A stretch of DNA of 64,000 nucleotides from Actinomadura physcomitrii. GTDB taxonomy: Bacteria; Actinomycetota; Actinomycetes; Streptosporangiales; Streptosporangiaceae. The notes beneath the pieces are model-generated. The model was not told where the DNA came from, ran no database searches, and saw only the letters and a program-made list of their open reading frames with translations. Below, in pieces: positions 8,222-16,614 of this stretch; position 1 is the first letter of the stretch; every line of letters starts with the position of its first letter. The stretch is from NCBI RefSeq assembly GCF_008923205.2, contig NZ_WBMS02000021.1:84317-148316 (forward strand), read 5' to 3'. The translations under genes were made by a program, and so were the position numbers.

Positions 8222-9306
8222 GCGTGGACGCTAGGAGCAGGCGGCGGATCGGCGTCGCCGGGGTCGTCGCGGGCGTCGGCGCGGCCGGGGTGGGCGCGGC
8301 GGTGGGGCTGCGGCGCCTCGCGGTCGGCCGGGTGCGGCTGCGTCCCGACCCGGACGCGGGCGAGCCGTTCGGCGAGCTGCGCGGCCGGGAGCTGGCCGTC
8401 CGCGCCTCCGACGGCCTGGAGCTGCACGCCGAGGTGGACGGCCCGGACGACGCCGGGCTCACGGTCGTGTTCTGCCACGGCTACTGCCTGAACCGCGACT
8501 CGTGGCACTACCAGCGCCGCGACCTGCGCGGACGGCTGCGGACGGTGTTCTGGGACCAGCGCAGCCACGGCCGGTCGGGGCGCAGCGACCCGGCGAGCGC
8601 GACGATCGAGCAGACCGGCGAGGACCTGTACGCGGTGCTGGAGGCGGCGGCGCCGCGGGGGCCGGTGATCCTCGCCGGGCACTCGATGGGCGGCATGTCG
8701 ATCATGGCGCTGGCGGACGCGCATCCGGAGCTGTTCGGCCCGCGGGTCGTCGGCGTCGCGCTGGTGAACACCTCCTGCGGCGACCTGGCGGAGATGACGC
8801 TGGGGCTGCCGATGCTGCTGGCGAAGGTCGTCCGGCCGCTGGCGCCGCGGACGCTGCGGGGCCTCGGGCGGCGCGCCGACCTGGTGGACCGGGCGCGGGG
8901 GCTGGGCGCCGACCTGGCGTTCGTCGTGACCAGGCGGATGGCGTTCGCCGACAAGCACGTCAGCCCGACGGTGGTGGACTTCCTGGAGCAGATGATCAGG
9001 GCGACGCCGATCGACGTGATCGCGGAGTTCTATCCGGCGCTGATGGTGCACGACAAGCTGGACGCGCTGGAGACGCTGGGCCGGGTGCCGGCGCTGGTGC
9101 TGGTGGGCGGCCGGGACCGGCTGACCCCGCCGGAGCACGGCCGCCGCATCGCGGCCGCGCTGCCGGACGCCGAGCTGGTGGAGGTGGAGGAGGCCGGGCA
9201 CGTGCTGCCGCTGGAGTACCCGGGCGTGGTGACCGGCGGGCTGCGGCGGCTCGTCGAGCGCGTCCGTCCCGGCTTCGGTGAGGACGAGGAGGAGCGCACG
9301 GCGTGA
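8218..9306 (+). CDS. Alpha/beta hydrolase
   Basis: A 362-residue alpha/beta-fold hydrolase. An N-terminal hydrophobic, Ala/Gly/Val-rich segment (about residues 8-32) could be a membrane anchor. The oxyanion/His-Gly motif is VVFCHGYCLNRDSWHYQ. The nucleophile elbow is AGHSMGGMS, the acid lies in LVGGRDRLTPPEHG, and the catalytic His in EEAGHVLPLEYP. The substrate cannot be read from the sequence. The GTG at 8218 overlaps the alr stop (GTGA), so translation is coupled. A hydrolase of this type between alr and tsaE is a recurrent arrangement in actinomycetes. Confidence 0.88.
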   Translation: MSVDARSRRRIGVAGVVAGVGAAGVGAAVGLRRLAVGRVRLRPDPDAGEPFGELRGRELAVRASDGLELHAEVDGPDDAGLTVVFCHGYCLNRDSWHYQRRDLRGRLRTVFWDQRSHGRSGRSDPASATIEQTGEDLYAVLEAAAPRGPVILAGHSMGGMSIMALADAHPELFGPRVVGVALVNTSCGDLAEMTLGLPMLLAKVVRPLAPRTLRGLGRRADLVDRARGLGADLAFVVTRRMAFADKHVSPTVVDFLEQMIRATPIDVIAEFYPALMVHDKLDALETLGRVPALVLVGGRDRLTPPEHGRRIAAALPDAELVEVEEAGHVLPLEYPGVVTGGLRRLVERVRPGFGEDEEERTA

Positions 9307-9328
9307 ACGGCGTGGCAGTGTGAGCGGC

Positions 9329-9790
9329 ATGGTGGTGACCGTCCCGACCGACCGGGACATGCGGGAGCTGGGGGTCCGGCTGGCCGGGCTGCTGCGGGCC
9401 GGGGACCTGCTGGTGATGACGGGGCCGCTCGGCGCGGGCAAGACGACGCTGGCGCAGGGGATCGGGGAGGGCCTGAAGGTCCGCGGCCCGATCACCTCGC
9501 CGACGTTCGTGATCGCGCGGGTGCATCCGTCGCTGGCGGGCGGGCCGGCGCTGGTGCACGTGGACGCCTACCGGCTGGGCGGCTCCGCCGAGCTGGACGA
9601 TCTCGATCTGGACGCCTCGCTGGCGGAATCGGTGACGATCGTGGAATGGGGAGAAGGGCTCGCGGAGGGCCTCGCCGACGACCGGCTCGAAGTGATCATT
9701 TCGCGGGGGGACGAGCCGGGCGAGTCGCGCGTAGTAAGGATCGAAGGGGTAGGTGATCGCTGGCGCGACCTGCCCGCCGACCTGGTCTGA
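9329..9790 (+). CDS. tsaE: tRNA t6A synthesis ATPase
   Basis: TsaE is the small P-loop ATPase that, with TsaB and TsaD, transfers the threonylcarbamoyl group to A37 of ANN-decoding tRNAs. Walker A is GPLGAGKTT (about residues 32-40). Next come the TsaE-typical SPTFVIARVH and the VHVDAYRLGG strand, and finally VTIVEWGEGL, which contains the conserved WGE. The 153-residue length is normal. The ATG at 9329 is chosen, with a GTG at 9320 as alternative. tsaB, rimI and tsaD lie 1.7-4 kb downstream, separated here by an inserted repeat-rich membrane protein gene. Confidence 0.92.
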   Translation: MVVTVPTDRDMRELGVRLAGLLRAGDLLVMTGPLGAGKTTLAQGIGEGLKVRGPITSPTFVIARVHPSLAGGPALVHVDAYRLGGSAELDDLDLDASLAESVTIVEWGEGLAEGLADDRLEVIISRGDEPGESRVVRIEGVGDRWRDLPADLV

Positions 9791-9924
9791 GAAGGATCAG
9801 AGATCTTCCCCGAATTCGGTAAGTGCTCCCGGACCACTTTGCTGTGAGATGTCGTACTCTTTGCCGGAACGAACCTCACCTTCACGACATATCAGAGATT
9901 TCCTCACAGCAGGAGTGGGATCCG

Positions 9925-11406
9925 GTGAGTGGCAGCCATCGCAGCGGCGAGGACCGCACGGGGGACGGCGAGTACGGGCCGTACCCGGGACAGGACGGCC
10001 GCCGTGCCTCGGGCACGGGCGGCCACCAGGCGAGCGCCGGGGGCTATGAGAGCGGCTCCGGCGGCTACCCCACCGCGCCCGGCACGCCCTCGTCCGAAGG
10101 CGGAGGACGGTCGTCCGGCGGCTACTCCACGGGCGGCTACCCCACCGGCCAGTATTCGACCGGCCAGTACTCGACGGGCGGCTACCCGACGGGCGGTTAC
10201 TCCACCGGCGGGTACCCGGCGCAGGGCGGCGACAGCGGCCGCTACCCGGCGAGCGGCTACACCTCGAGCGGCGGCTACCCCACCGAGAGCGGCGGCTACC
10301 CCGGCCAGGGTGGCGGTTCGCCGTCCGAAAGCGGACGGTACTCGACCGGGGGCGGCGCGTACCCGTCCGGAAGCGGCCGCTACCCGTCCGGCGGGTACCC
10401 GTCCGAGAGCGGGAGCTACCCGATCGGCGACTACCGGACGGGCGGCAGCTACGAGACCGGGGCGGGCAGCGGCAACTACCCGGCCGACAGCGGCGGCTAC
10501 TCCCGGCGGGACCGGTACGAATCCGACAGCGGCGACTACCGGTTCGGCAGCGGCGACCACCGCTCCGAGCCCGGCGGCCGGCGCTCGGACACCGGCGGCT
10601 ACGCGTCCGGCAGCGGCGGCTACGCGACGGAAAGCGGGGGCTACCCGTCCGGCAGCGGCGGCCACCGGGCGGGCAGCGGCGGCTACCGGACGAGCACCGG
10701 CAGCCACCGGGTCGCCCGCGAGCGCCGCGGCGGCCGGCGCGGCGCGATCCTGCTGGCCGCGGGCGGCGCCGTGGCGGCCTGCGCCCTCGCCGTGTTCGTG
10801 CTCCTGCACGGGGTCGGCGGCGGCTCCGAGCACGGCACCGGCCAGGCCGTGGGCAGCGGCGCCACCGACAGCTCCCCGACCGCGAGCGGCGAGCGCACCG
10901 AGGTGCCCGACTCCTGCTCCGTCGTCGGCGGCGACCTGATCAACCGGCTCGCCCCCGGCGCCGAGCAGAACCCGGCCGACAACTACCAGAACAACGAGCA
11001 GCAGAACGGCTGCGTCTGGGGCGCGTACGCGGGCGACAACAAGCGGCAGCTCACCGTCGAGCTGCGCGCGATCGCCGGGACCGCCTCGCAGACCCCGACC
11101 GCCGTCGCGCAGAGCACGATCTCCGCCGAGCGCAGCGCCGACGAGTCCGGCAAGGCGCTGCTCGCCGGCCAGGAACTGACCCAGAAGAGCGACCTGCAGG
11201 GCGTCGGCGACGAGGGCTACCTGGTCTACAGCGTCGACAAGGGCCAGGGGTCCGGCGAGGCGATCACCAACGTGCGGCTGGCGAACGTCCTGGTCACGAT
11301 CCACTACTCCGGCTCCGACGGCGGCGACCCGCTGTCGGCCAAGGACGCAGGTGACGGCGCCACCGAGGCCGCCAAGACCGTCCTGCAGGCGCTCTCCAAG
11401 GCCTGA
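9925..11406 (+). CDS. Gly/Tyr/Ser-rich repeat membrane protein with DUF3558-like exterior domain
   Basis: A 493-residue protein in three parts. Residues about 1-265 are low complexity, built from short units such as GGYPTG, GGYSTG and SGGY, with more than 30 tyrosines, many Gly/Ser/Thr and few hydrophobic residues. After a basic stretch (RERRGGRRG), residues about 272-292 form one membrane helix (AILLAAGGAVAACALAVFVL). The last ~190 residues would be outside the cell and resemble DUF3558-type domains, with a CSVVGGDLI and a CVWG cysteine that may pair. The GTG at 9925 has AGGAG 9 bp upstream. It sits inside the tsaE-tsaB interval. Function unknown; the cytosolic part looks intrinsically disordered. 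Confidence 0.78.
   Translation: MSGSHRSGEDRTGDGEYGPYPGQDGRRASGTGGHQASAGGYESGSGGYPTAPGTPSSEGGGRSSGGYSTGGYPTGQYSTGQYSTGGYPTGGYSTGGYPAQGGDSGRYPASGYTSSGGYPTESGGYPGQGGGSPSESGRYSTGGGAYPSGSGRYPSGGYPSESGSYPIGDYRTGGSYETGAGSGNYPADSGGYSRRDRYESDSGDYRFGSGDHRSEPGGRRSDTGGYASGSGGYATESGGYPSGSGGHRAGSGGYRTSTGSHRVARERRGGRRGAILLAAGGAVAACALAVFVLLHGVGGGSEHGTGQAVGSGATDSSPTASGERTEVPDSCSVVGGDLINRLAPGAEQNPADNYQNNEQQNGCVWGAYAGDNKRQLTVELRAIAGTASQTPTAVAQSTISAERSADESGKALLAGQELTQKSDLQGVGDEGYLVYSVDKGQGSGEAITNVRLANVLVTIHYSGSDGGDPLSAKDAGDGATEAAKTVLQALSKA
10030..10705 (+). repeat. Degenerate short tandem repeats encoding GGY units
   Basis: In-frame degenerate repeats of roughly 12-27 bp built around the core GGCGGCTAC, encoding Gly-Gly-Tyr units. 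The cleanest copies are at 10110-10215, where GGYSTGGYPTG-type units recur. Copy number in such arrays often varies between strains. Confidence 0.75.
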
Positions 11407-11512
11407 CCCGGCCCGCTGAGCAGCGCCGGCCCGCCCCGGCCTGCGGGGCCCGGGCGGCTCCGTCCCAGCTCGAGCACCGTGCAGGGCGGAGTCTGGACTA
11501 GGCTTACAACCC

Positions 11513-12193
11513 GTGCTGGTCTTGGCTTTCGACACCGCGACCGCCGCGATCACGGTGGCGCTCCACGAGTGGGTCCCCGGCGAGGGCGCGCGGCGCCGCG
11601 GCCGCGCCGAGGCCGTCGACCGGCGCCGGCACACCGAGCTGCTCACCCCCTCCATCCAGGCGGTGCTGGCCGAGGCCGGCGCGGCCCCCGACGCCCTCAG
11701 CGCCATCGCCGTCGGCGTCGGCCCCGGCCCGTACACGGGGCTGCGGGTCGGGCTCGTCACGGCCCGCGCGATGGGCGCGTCCCTGGGCGTCCCGGTGCAC
11801 GGCGTCTGCACCCTCGACGCCATCGCCTGGGCCTCCGGACGCGGCGAGCCTTTCGCTGTCGCCACCGACGCCCGCCGCAAGGAGGTGTACTGGGCCCGGT
11901 ACGCCTCGTCCCGCGCGCGCGCCACCGAGCCCGCCGTCGGCCCCGCCGCCGACGTCCTGAACGGCGCGCCCGACGGGCTGCCCGTCATCGGCGAGGGCGC
12001 CGCCCTGTACCCGGAGGTGCTCGGCGCGTCCGGGCACGAGCCGCTGCTGCCCACCGCGTCCGCCGTCGCTGAACTCGCCATCGCGCGGCTCGCCGGCGAG
12101 AAGGGCCCCGACCTGCTCCCGCCCGAACCGCTCTACCTGCGCAGGCCCGACGCGAAGGAGCCCGGCCCGCGCAAGAAGGTGACGCCCCGGTGA
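11513..12193 (+). CDS. tsaB: tRNA t6A synthesis protein TsaB
   Basis: TsaB is the actin-fold scaffold that dimerises with TsaD in the t6A complex. The 226-residue protein begins MLVLAFDTATAAITVAL, the ASKHA phosphate-1-like strand, followed by LLTPSIQAVLAEAG and the family-specific IAVGVGPGPYTGLRVGL. It lacks the metal-binding histidines that TsaD carries. The GTG at 11513 starts directly at the first strand. Its stop overlaps the rimI start (GTGA), and rimI overlaps tsaD, so the three are translated as a coupled unit. Confidence 0.93.
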   Translation: MLVLAFDTATAAITVALHEWVPGEGARRRGRAEAVDRRRHTELLTPSIQAVLAEAGAAPDALSAIAVGVGPGPYTGLRVGLVTARAMGASLGVPVHGVCTLDAIAWASGRGEPFAVATDARRKEVYWARYASSRARATEPAVGPAADVLNGAPDGLPVIGEGAALYPEVLGASGHEPLLPTASAVAELAIARLAGEKGPDLLPPEPLYLRRPDAKEPGPRKKVTPR

Positions 12194-12693
12194 CCGGCAT
12201 GGCGACCGGCGTCGTGCTCCGCGCGATGACCTCGCGGGACCTCGCGGACGTCCACCTGCTGGAGCAGGCGTTGTTCCCCGACGACGCGTGGAGCCCGCAG
12301 ATGCTCGCCGACGAGCTCGCCGGGCAGCCCGCCACCCGCCACTACGTCGTCGCCGAGGAGCCCGGCGGCGACATCGTCGGCTACGCGGGCCTCGCCGCCG
12401 CGGGGAGCCAGGCCGACGTGCAGACGATCGGGGTCCGCGCCGACCGGCGCGGCGCCGGGATCGGCGCGGCGCTGCTCACCGAGCTGATCGACGAGGCGTC
12501 CCGGCGCAACGCCGAGGCGGTGTTCCTCGAGGTCCGCGCCGACAACCCGGCCGCGCGCCGGCTCTACGAGCGGTTCGGGTTCTTCGAGGTCGGCGTCCGC
12601 AAGCGCTACTACCAGCCCGCCGACGTGGACGCGGTCGTGATGTGCCGCCGCCTGGAGCGCCGCCCGGTGGGCTTCACCAGGGGGAACGGATGA
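12190..12693 (+). CDS. rimI: Ribosomal protein S18-alanine N-acetyltransferase (GNAT)
   Basis: A 167-residue GNAT acetyltransferase. The acetyl-CoA pyrophosphate loop is VRADRRGAGIGAALL, preceded by the beta-4 strand ADVQTIGV. The C-terminal FLEVRADNPAARRLYERFGF is characteristic of RimI. The substrate is assumed to be the S18 N-terminus from the family; actinobacterial RimI may act more broadly. The GTG at 12190 overlaps the tsaB stop, and the gene's stop overlaps the ATG of tsaD. Confidence 0.9.
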   Translation: MTGMATGVVLRAMTSRDLADVHLLEQALFPDDAWSPQMLADELAGQPATRHYVVAEEPGGDIVGYAGLAAAGSQADVQTIGVRADRRGAGIGAALLTELIDEASRRNAEAVFLEVRADNPAARRLYERFGFFEVGVRKRYYQPADVDAVVMCRRLERRPVGFTRGNG

Positions 12694-13724
12694 TCCGCGA
12701 AGAGCCGCTCGTGCTCGGCATCGAGACCTCGTGCGACGAGACGGGCGTCGGCGTCGTGCGCGGGCACACGCTGCTGGCCGACGCGATCGCCTCCAGCGTC
12801 GAGCAGCACGCCCGGTTCGGCGGCGTGGTGCCTGAGGTCGCGTCCCGCGCGCACCTGGAGGCGATGGGCCCGACCGTCGAGCGGGCCCTCGCGGAGGCGG
12901 GTGTCGCGTTCACCGACATCGACGCGTTCGCCGTCACCGCCGGCCCCGGCCTGCCCGGCGCGCTGATGGTCGGCGTCGCCGCCGCCAAGGCGTACGCGCT
13001 GTCGCTCGGCAAGCCGCTGTACGGCGTCAACCACCTCGCCGCGCACGTCTGCGTCGACCAGCTCGAACACGGGCCGCTGCCGAAGCCGTGCGTCGCGATG
13101 CTGGTCTCCGGCGGGCACTCCTCGCTGCTGCTGGTCCCGGACGTCGCGGCCGACGTCCGCTCGCTCGGCAGCACCGTCGACGACGCGGCGGGCGAGGCGT
13201 TCGACAAGGTCGCGCGCGTGCTGGACCTCGGCTTCCCGGGCGGCCCGGCGATCGACCGGATGGCCCGCGAGGGCGACCCCGCCGCGATCGCGTTCCCGCG
13301 CGGCAAGTACAACGACGGCACCTACGACTTCTCCTTCTCCGGCCTGAAGACGGCCGTGGCCCGCTGGGTGGAGGCCAGGGAGCGCGCCGGCGAGCCCGTG
13401 CCGGTCGCCGATGTCGCCGCGTCCTTCCAGGAGGCCGTCGTGGACGTCCTCACCCAGAAGGCCCTCAAGGTCTGCAAGGACAACGGCGTCCGCGACCTGC
13501 TGATCGGCGGCGGCGTCGCGGCGAACTCCCGGTTGCGGGCCCTCGCCGCCGAACGCTGCGCGGCCGCGGGCGTCCGGCTGCGCGTCCCGCGCCCGAAGCT
13601 GTGCACCGACAACGGCGCGATGGTCGCCGCGCTCGGCTCCGAGCTCGTCGCCGCCGGCCTCGCCCCGTCCGACCTGGGCCTTCCCGCCGACTCGAGCCTC
13701 CCGATCGAGTCGATCACGGTCTGA
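12690..13724 (+). CDS. tsaD: tRNA N6-adenosine threonylcarbamoyltransferase
   Basis: The catalytic subunit that moves the threonylcarbamoyl group onto tRNA A37. The 344-residue protein begins with VLGIETSCDETGVGVV. The metal-binding HxxxH is in VNHLAAHVCV. Other family motifs are LVSGGHSSLLLV, GEAFDKVARVLDLGFPGGP, YDFSFSGLKTAV, the glycine-rich GGGVAANSRLR and CTDNGAMVAALG. The frame extends upstream through rimI, but the ATG at 12690 with GGGGGA upstream gives the correct N-terminus. Its last 11 bp overlap the convergent phosphotransferase gene. Confidence 0.96.
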   Translation: MIREEPLVLGIETSCDETGVGVVRGHTLLADAIASSVEQHARFGGVVPEVASRAHLEAMGPTVERALAEAGVAFTDIDAFAVTAGPGLPGALMVGVAAAKAYALSLGKPLYGVNHLAAHVCVDQLEHGPLPKPCVAMLVSGGHSSLLLVPDVAADVRSLGSTVDDAAGEAFDKVARVLDLGFPGGPAIDRMAREGDPAAIAFPRGKYNDGTYDFSFSGLKTAVARWVEARERAGEPVPVADVAASFQEAVVDVLTQKALKVCKDNGVRDLLIGGGVAANSRLRALAAERCAAAGVRLRVPRPKLCTDNGAMVAALGSELVAAGLAPSDLGLPADSSLPIESITV

Positions 13725-14673
13725 GGGCGGCCAGCAGGGCGTCGAGGTAGTCCTCGAAGAGGGGGACCTTCGCCTCGTCGACGATGCGGCCGTCGTCCTC
13801 GGGGAGCAGGTCGAGCAGGCAGCGGACGTCCCAGTACGGGTGGTGCTCGTAACCGCCGGAGACCTGGTCGAACGAGGCGAGGAAGCGGTCGGCGACCGGC
13901 ACGCCGTAGCGCAGCGCGAGGCCGCGGCGCATCCGGGCGACGTCGACCGCGACGGGCCCGGACGAGGCGTCCGACCAGTCGACGACCCCGGTCAGCTTGC
14001 CGTAGGACCACAGCGTGTTGTCGGGGTGGTAGTCGCGGTGGACGAACCGGGCGGGCGCGTCGGGGGCGGGCCCGGCGGCGACCTCGAAGGCGCGTTCCCA
14101 CAGCTGCGGGCGCAGCGCGTGCTTGGGCGGGAGCCGCTGGTCGAGCCGGTTGTAGGGCACGTACGGCGGCATCGTGGACGCGCCGTTCAGGGCGTGCACC
14201 GGCAGCAGCGCGGCGGCCAGCTGGATGAGGTACTCGGGCAGGTCGTCGGGGGACGGCCGGGGCGGATGCCCGGTCAGCCGGCTGATCAGCAGCGCGGGGA
14301 CGTCGCAGTGCGCGCCGGACGGGTCGGCGGCGACGAGCTCGGGGGTCGGGATCTCGCAGCCGGCGAGCAGCGCGAGCGCGGCGATCTCGCGTTCGGGGGA
14401 GAACTCGGTGTCGCCGTAGGAGCGGCGGCCGGGGCCCGCGTCCAGGCCGCTGTCGCGGCCGGTCCAGCGGCGCAGCACGAGCCGGTGCGCGCTGCCGGAC
14501 GGCGTCTCGACGACGAGCGCGTGGTTGGCGTGCGCGGTGCCGCCGGGCAGCGGCCGCACCAGCCGCACCTCGGCGCCCGTGCCGAGGCAGCCCTCCACCC
14601 AGCGCAGGGTGGCGTGGCCGGGTGGGGCGCCGGTCGGCAGGCAGGGAACCGGTGTGCGAGTCACGAGATCCAT
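13714..14673 (-). CDS. APH-family phosphotransferase
   Basis: A 319-residue aminoglycoside-phosphotransferase/choline-kinase fold protein. The nucleotide lobe includes HRLVLRRWTGRD (Lys/Arg-containing strand) and EREIAALALLAG. The catalytic Brenner loop is FVHRDYHPDNTLW, with Asp as base and Asn as metal ligand, and the DFG-equivalent is GVVDWSDAS. Many such actinomycete proteins phosphorylate unknown small molecules; drug resistance cannot be inferred. The ATG at 14673 has only a weak Shine-Dalgarno. The gene is convergent with tsaD and overlaps its end. Confidence 0.88.
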   Translation of the reverse strand: MDLVTRTPVPCLPTGAPPGHATLRWVEGCLGTGAEVRLVRPLPGGTAHANHALVVETPSGSAHRLVLRRWTGRDSGLDAGPGRRSYGDTEFSPEREIAALALLAGCEIPTPELVAADPSGAHCDVPALLISRLTGHPPRPSPDDLPEYLIQLAAALLPVHALNGASTMPPYVPYNRLDQRLPPKHALRPQLWERAFEVAAGPAPDAPARFVHRDYHPDNTLWSYGKLTGVVDWSDASSGPVAVDVARMRRGLALRYGVPVADRFLASFDQVSGGYEHHPYWDVRCLLDLLPEDDGRIVDEAKVPLFEDYLDALLAALRP

Positions 14674-14964
14674 GAAAACGGATTCCGAAAGGTATTGGGC
14701 GTGATTTTGCGAAGACGGAACGTAACAAAATGCACGTCATCGCGGGGTCTTGGTGGAGGCCCTCCGGTCATCACGCCGTTTACCGGGACAAACTCAACGG
14801 ATCCAGTTGAGTATCCGAACCCCTCGGAGCGGGCCGGAGCGGGTCGGGGCGGAAGGACTCCGGGGAGGCGCGACGGGCGTGCGAGCGGGGCCGCGCCGCG
14901 ACCCCGCCCGCACCGCGCCGCAGACCCCACTCGCTCCGCTTCCAGGGAGCCTGTGCCCCGGCGC

Positions 14965-16614
14965 TCAGTCCTTGCCGTCCCGGCGCGGGCGCAGCAGCGC
15001 CTCGGCCAGCGCGAGCATCGTCTCCTCCAGCGTCGACAGCCGCTTCAGCACGTCCTCGTGCACCGCGTTGACCTGCTTGGACACATCGTCGTGGACGCCG
15101 TCGACCTTCCGGCCGACCTCGTCCTCCACCCGGGAGAACCGCTTGGCGAACTCGTCCTGCACCGCCTCCGCCCGGCGCGTCACCTCGTCCTGCACGCCGT
15201 CCACCCGGCGGCCGAACTCCTCCTGCGCGCCGCCGACCTGCCGGGCCACGTCCTCCTGCATCCCGGCGACCTGCTTGGCGACGCCCTCGTGGATGGCGCC
15301 GACCTGCCGGCTGACGTCCTCGTGGATGTCGCCGATCCGCTTGCCGAAGTCGTCGTGCACCCCTGCGACCTGCCGCGCCACCTCGCTGTGCACGGACTCG
15401 ACCTGCTTGGTGACGTCGGAGTGCACCGACTCCACCCGGCGGGACACGAGGTCGATCTGCGCGGTGAACTCCTCCAGCGCCGCGTCGACGCGCTTGGCGA
15501 CCTCCTCGTGGATGCCCTCGATCCGCTTGCTGACGTCCTCGTGCACGTCCTCGAACCGGCGGGAGAACTCGTCCATGCGCCGGGCCACGTCGCTGTAGGC
15601 GGTCTCGGCGATCTGCGACATCGTGGCCTTGACCTCGTCGCGGTCCGGCCGGGCGCGCAGCTCCTCGATCAGCGGGTCGACCGCGTCGGCCAGGTGCTTT
15701 TCCAGCGCGTCGAACCGGTCGCCGTGGTCCATCGGCGGCCGCCGCGCCAGCTCGCCCAGCACCCGGTGCATCTCGGCGATCTCCAGCGTGGCCGGGAGCC
15801 GGCCGATCCGCTCGCCCACGCCGTCGATGCGGCCCTCGATGCTCTCGAACCGGCCGTCCAGGCCCTCCAGCTTGCCCGACACGCCCTCGATGCGCCCGTC
15901 GACCCCGTCCAGCCGGCCGTCCAGCCCGTCGAGCCGGCCGCCGACGCCCTCGACCCGCCCGTTGACCGCCTCGAGACCCTGCTCCATCCGCTCGGCCATC
16001 TCGCCGAGCGCCTGGTCGACCCGCGCCGTGACGCCGTTGATCGAGTGCTCCAGCCGCTCGGACCGGTGCCCGAGCTCGGCCAGCGACTTGTCCAGCCGGT
16101 TGAAGCGGACGGACGCGGCCTCCATGCTGCCCTGGAGCTTGTCCAGCCGCTTGGTCATCTCCTCCATGCGCTGCGACGCCTGCTGCGTGGCGTCGGTGAT
16201 GTGCTGCGCGGAGTCGAGGACGGCCTGGATGCGGGTCAGGCCCTCGTCGACGTTCTCGGCGACGACGCCGACGTCGGCCCACAGCGCGGGCAGCTCGGCG
16301 ACCGGCTTGACCCGCTCGCCGAGGCCGTCGATGTGCTCGGCCAGCCCCTCGGCCCACTCGGGGGGCTTGCCGACCAGCTCGTCGACCTGGCCACGCACGC
16401 TGTCGAGCTGCCCGGTCAGCCCGGTGAGCTCGCGCTCGCGGACCTCGCGGAGCAGCCACTCCATACCCTCCAGCCGCTGGCGGATCTCGTCCAGGACCTG
16501 ACCCTGTGAGCGCTGTTCATAGACGTGGTCCTGCGCCGCACGGGCGAGCAACTCCCGCATCCGATCCGAGACCGGTTGACCCCCCGTCTGCAGGAAGTTG
16601 TGATTCGTTTCCAC
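14965..16614 (-). CDS. Long repeat coiled-coil protein (heptads then hendecads)
   Basis: A 549-residue protein, almost entirely helical and highly charged, with no signal peptide or membrane segment. Residues 1-215 are irregular coiled coil. Residues 219-267 are seven consecutive 7-residue units of the type GRLDGLD. A short linker with Pro and Asp follows (about 273-330). Residues 350-532 hold sixteen 11-residue units of the type VxKQVxxVHED, interrupted once by a 7-residue unit. The GTG at 16614 has AAGGAG 7 bp upstream, so the longer frame to 16779 is rejected. The 11-residue period resembles apolipoprotein/LEA-like or right-handed coiled-coil proteins. I do not recognise a named family; a structural or membrane-surface role is a guess. 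Confidence 0.82.
   Translation of the reverse strand: METNHNFLQTGGQPVSDRMRELLARAAQDHVYEQRSQGQVLDEIRQRLEGMEWLLREVRERELTGLTGQLDSVRGQVDELVGKPPEWAEGLAEHIDGLGERVKPVAELPALWADVGVVAENVDEGLTRIQAVLDSAQHITDATQQASQRMEEMTKRLDKLQGSMEAASVRFNRLDKSLAELGHRSERLEHSINGVTARVDQALGEMAERMEQGLEAVNGRVEGVGGRLDGLDGRLDGVDGRIEGVSGKLEGLDGRFESIEGRIDGVGERIGRLPATLEIAEMHRVLGELARRPPMDHGDRFDALEKHLADAVDPLIEELRARPDRDEVKATMSQIAETAYSDVARRMDEFSRRFEDVHEDVSKRIEGIHEEVAKRVDAALEEFTAQIDLVSRRVESVHSDVTKQVESVHSEVARQVAGVHDDFGKRIGDIHEDVSRQVGAIHEGVAKQVAGMQEDVARQVGGAQEEFGRRVDGVQDEVTRRAEAVQDEFAKRFSRVEDEVGRKVDGVHDDVSKQVNAVHEDVLKRLSTLEETMLALAEALLRPRRDGKD
15019..15567 (-). repeat. 33-bp tandem repeats encoding 11-residue units
   Basis: Sixteen in-frame 33-bp units, with one 21-bp unit after the fourth, encode the hendecad array of the coiled-coil protein. 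Units share V/F at position 1, K/R at 3-4, V/I at 5, a small residue at 7-8, H/Q at 9 and acidic residues at 10-11. Confidence 0.85.
15814..15960 (-). repeat. 21-bp tandem repeats encoding 7-residue units
   Basis: Seven in-frame 21-bp units encode Gly-Arg/Lys-hydrophobic-acidic-Gly-hydrophobic-acidic or small heptads (GRLDGLD type) in the middle of the coiled-coil protein. Confidence 0.85.

Noticed and set aside
10030..10705. CRISPR-like array
   Set aside because: The repeats are in frame, short, degenerate and without spacers; they encode GGY units.
12288..12689. Upstream in-frame extension of tsaD through rimI
   Set aside because: Arg/Gly-rich nonsense sequence; the ATG at 12690 with a ribosome binding site gives the conserved TsaD start.
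13714..14673. Aminoglycoside resistance gene
   Set aside because: The kinase fold is clear, but such APH-fold proteins are abundant in actinomycetes with other or unknown substrates; no resistance subgroup motif was seen.
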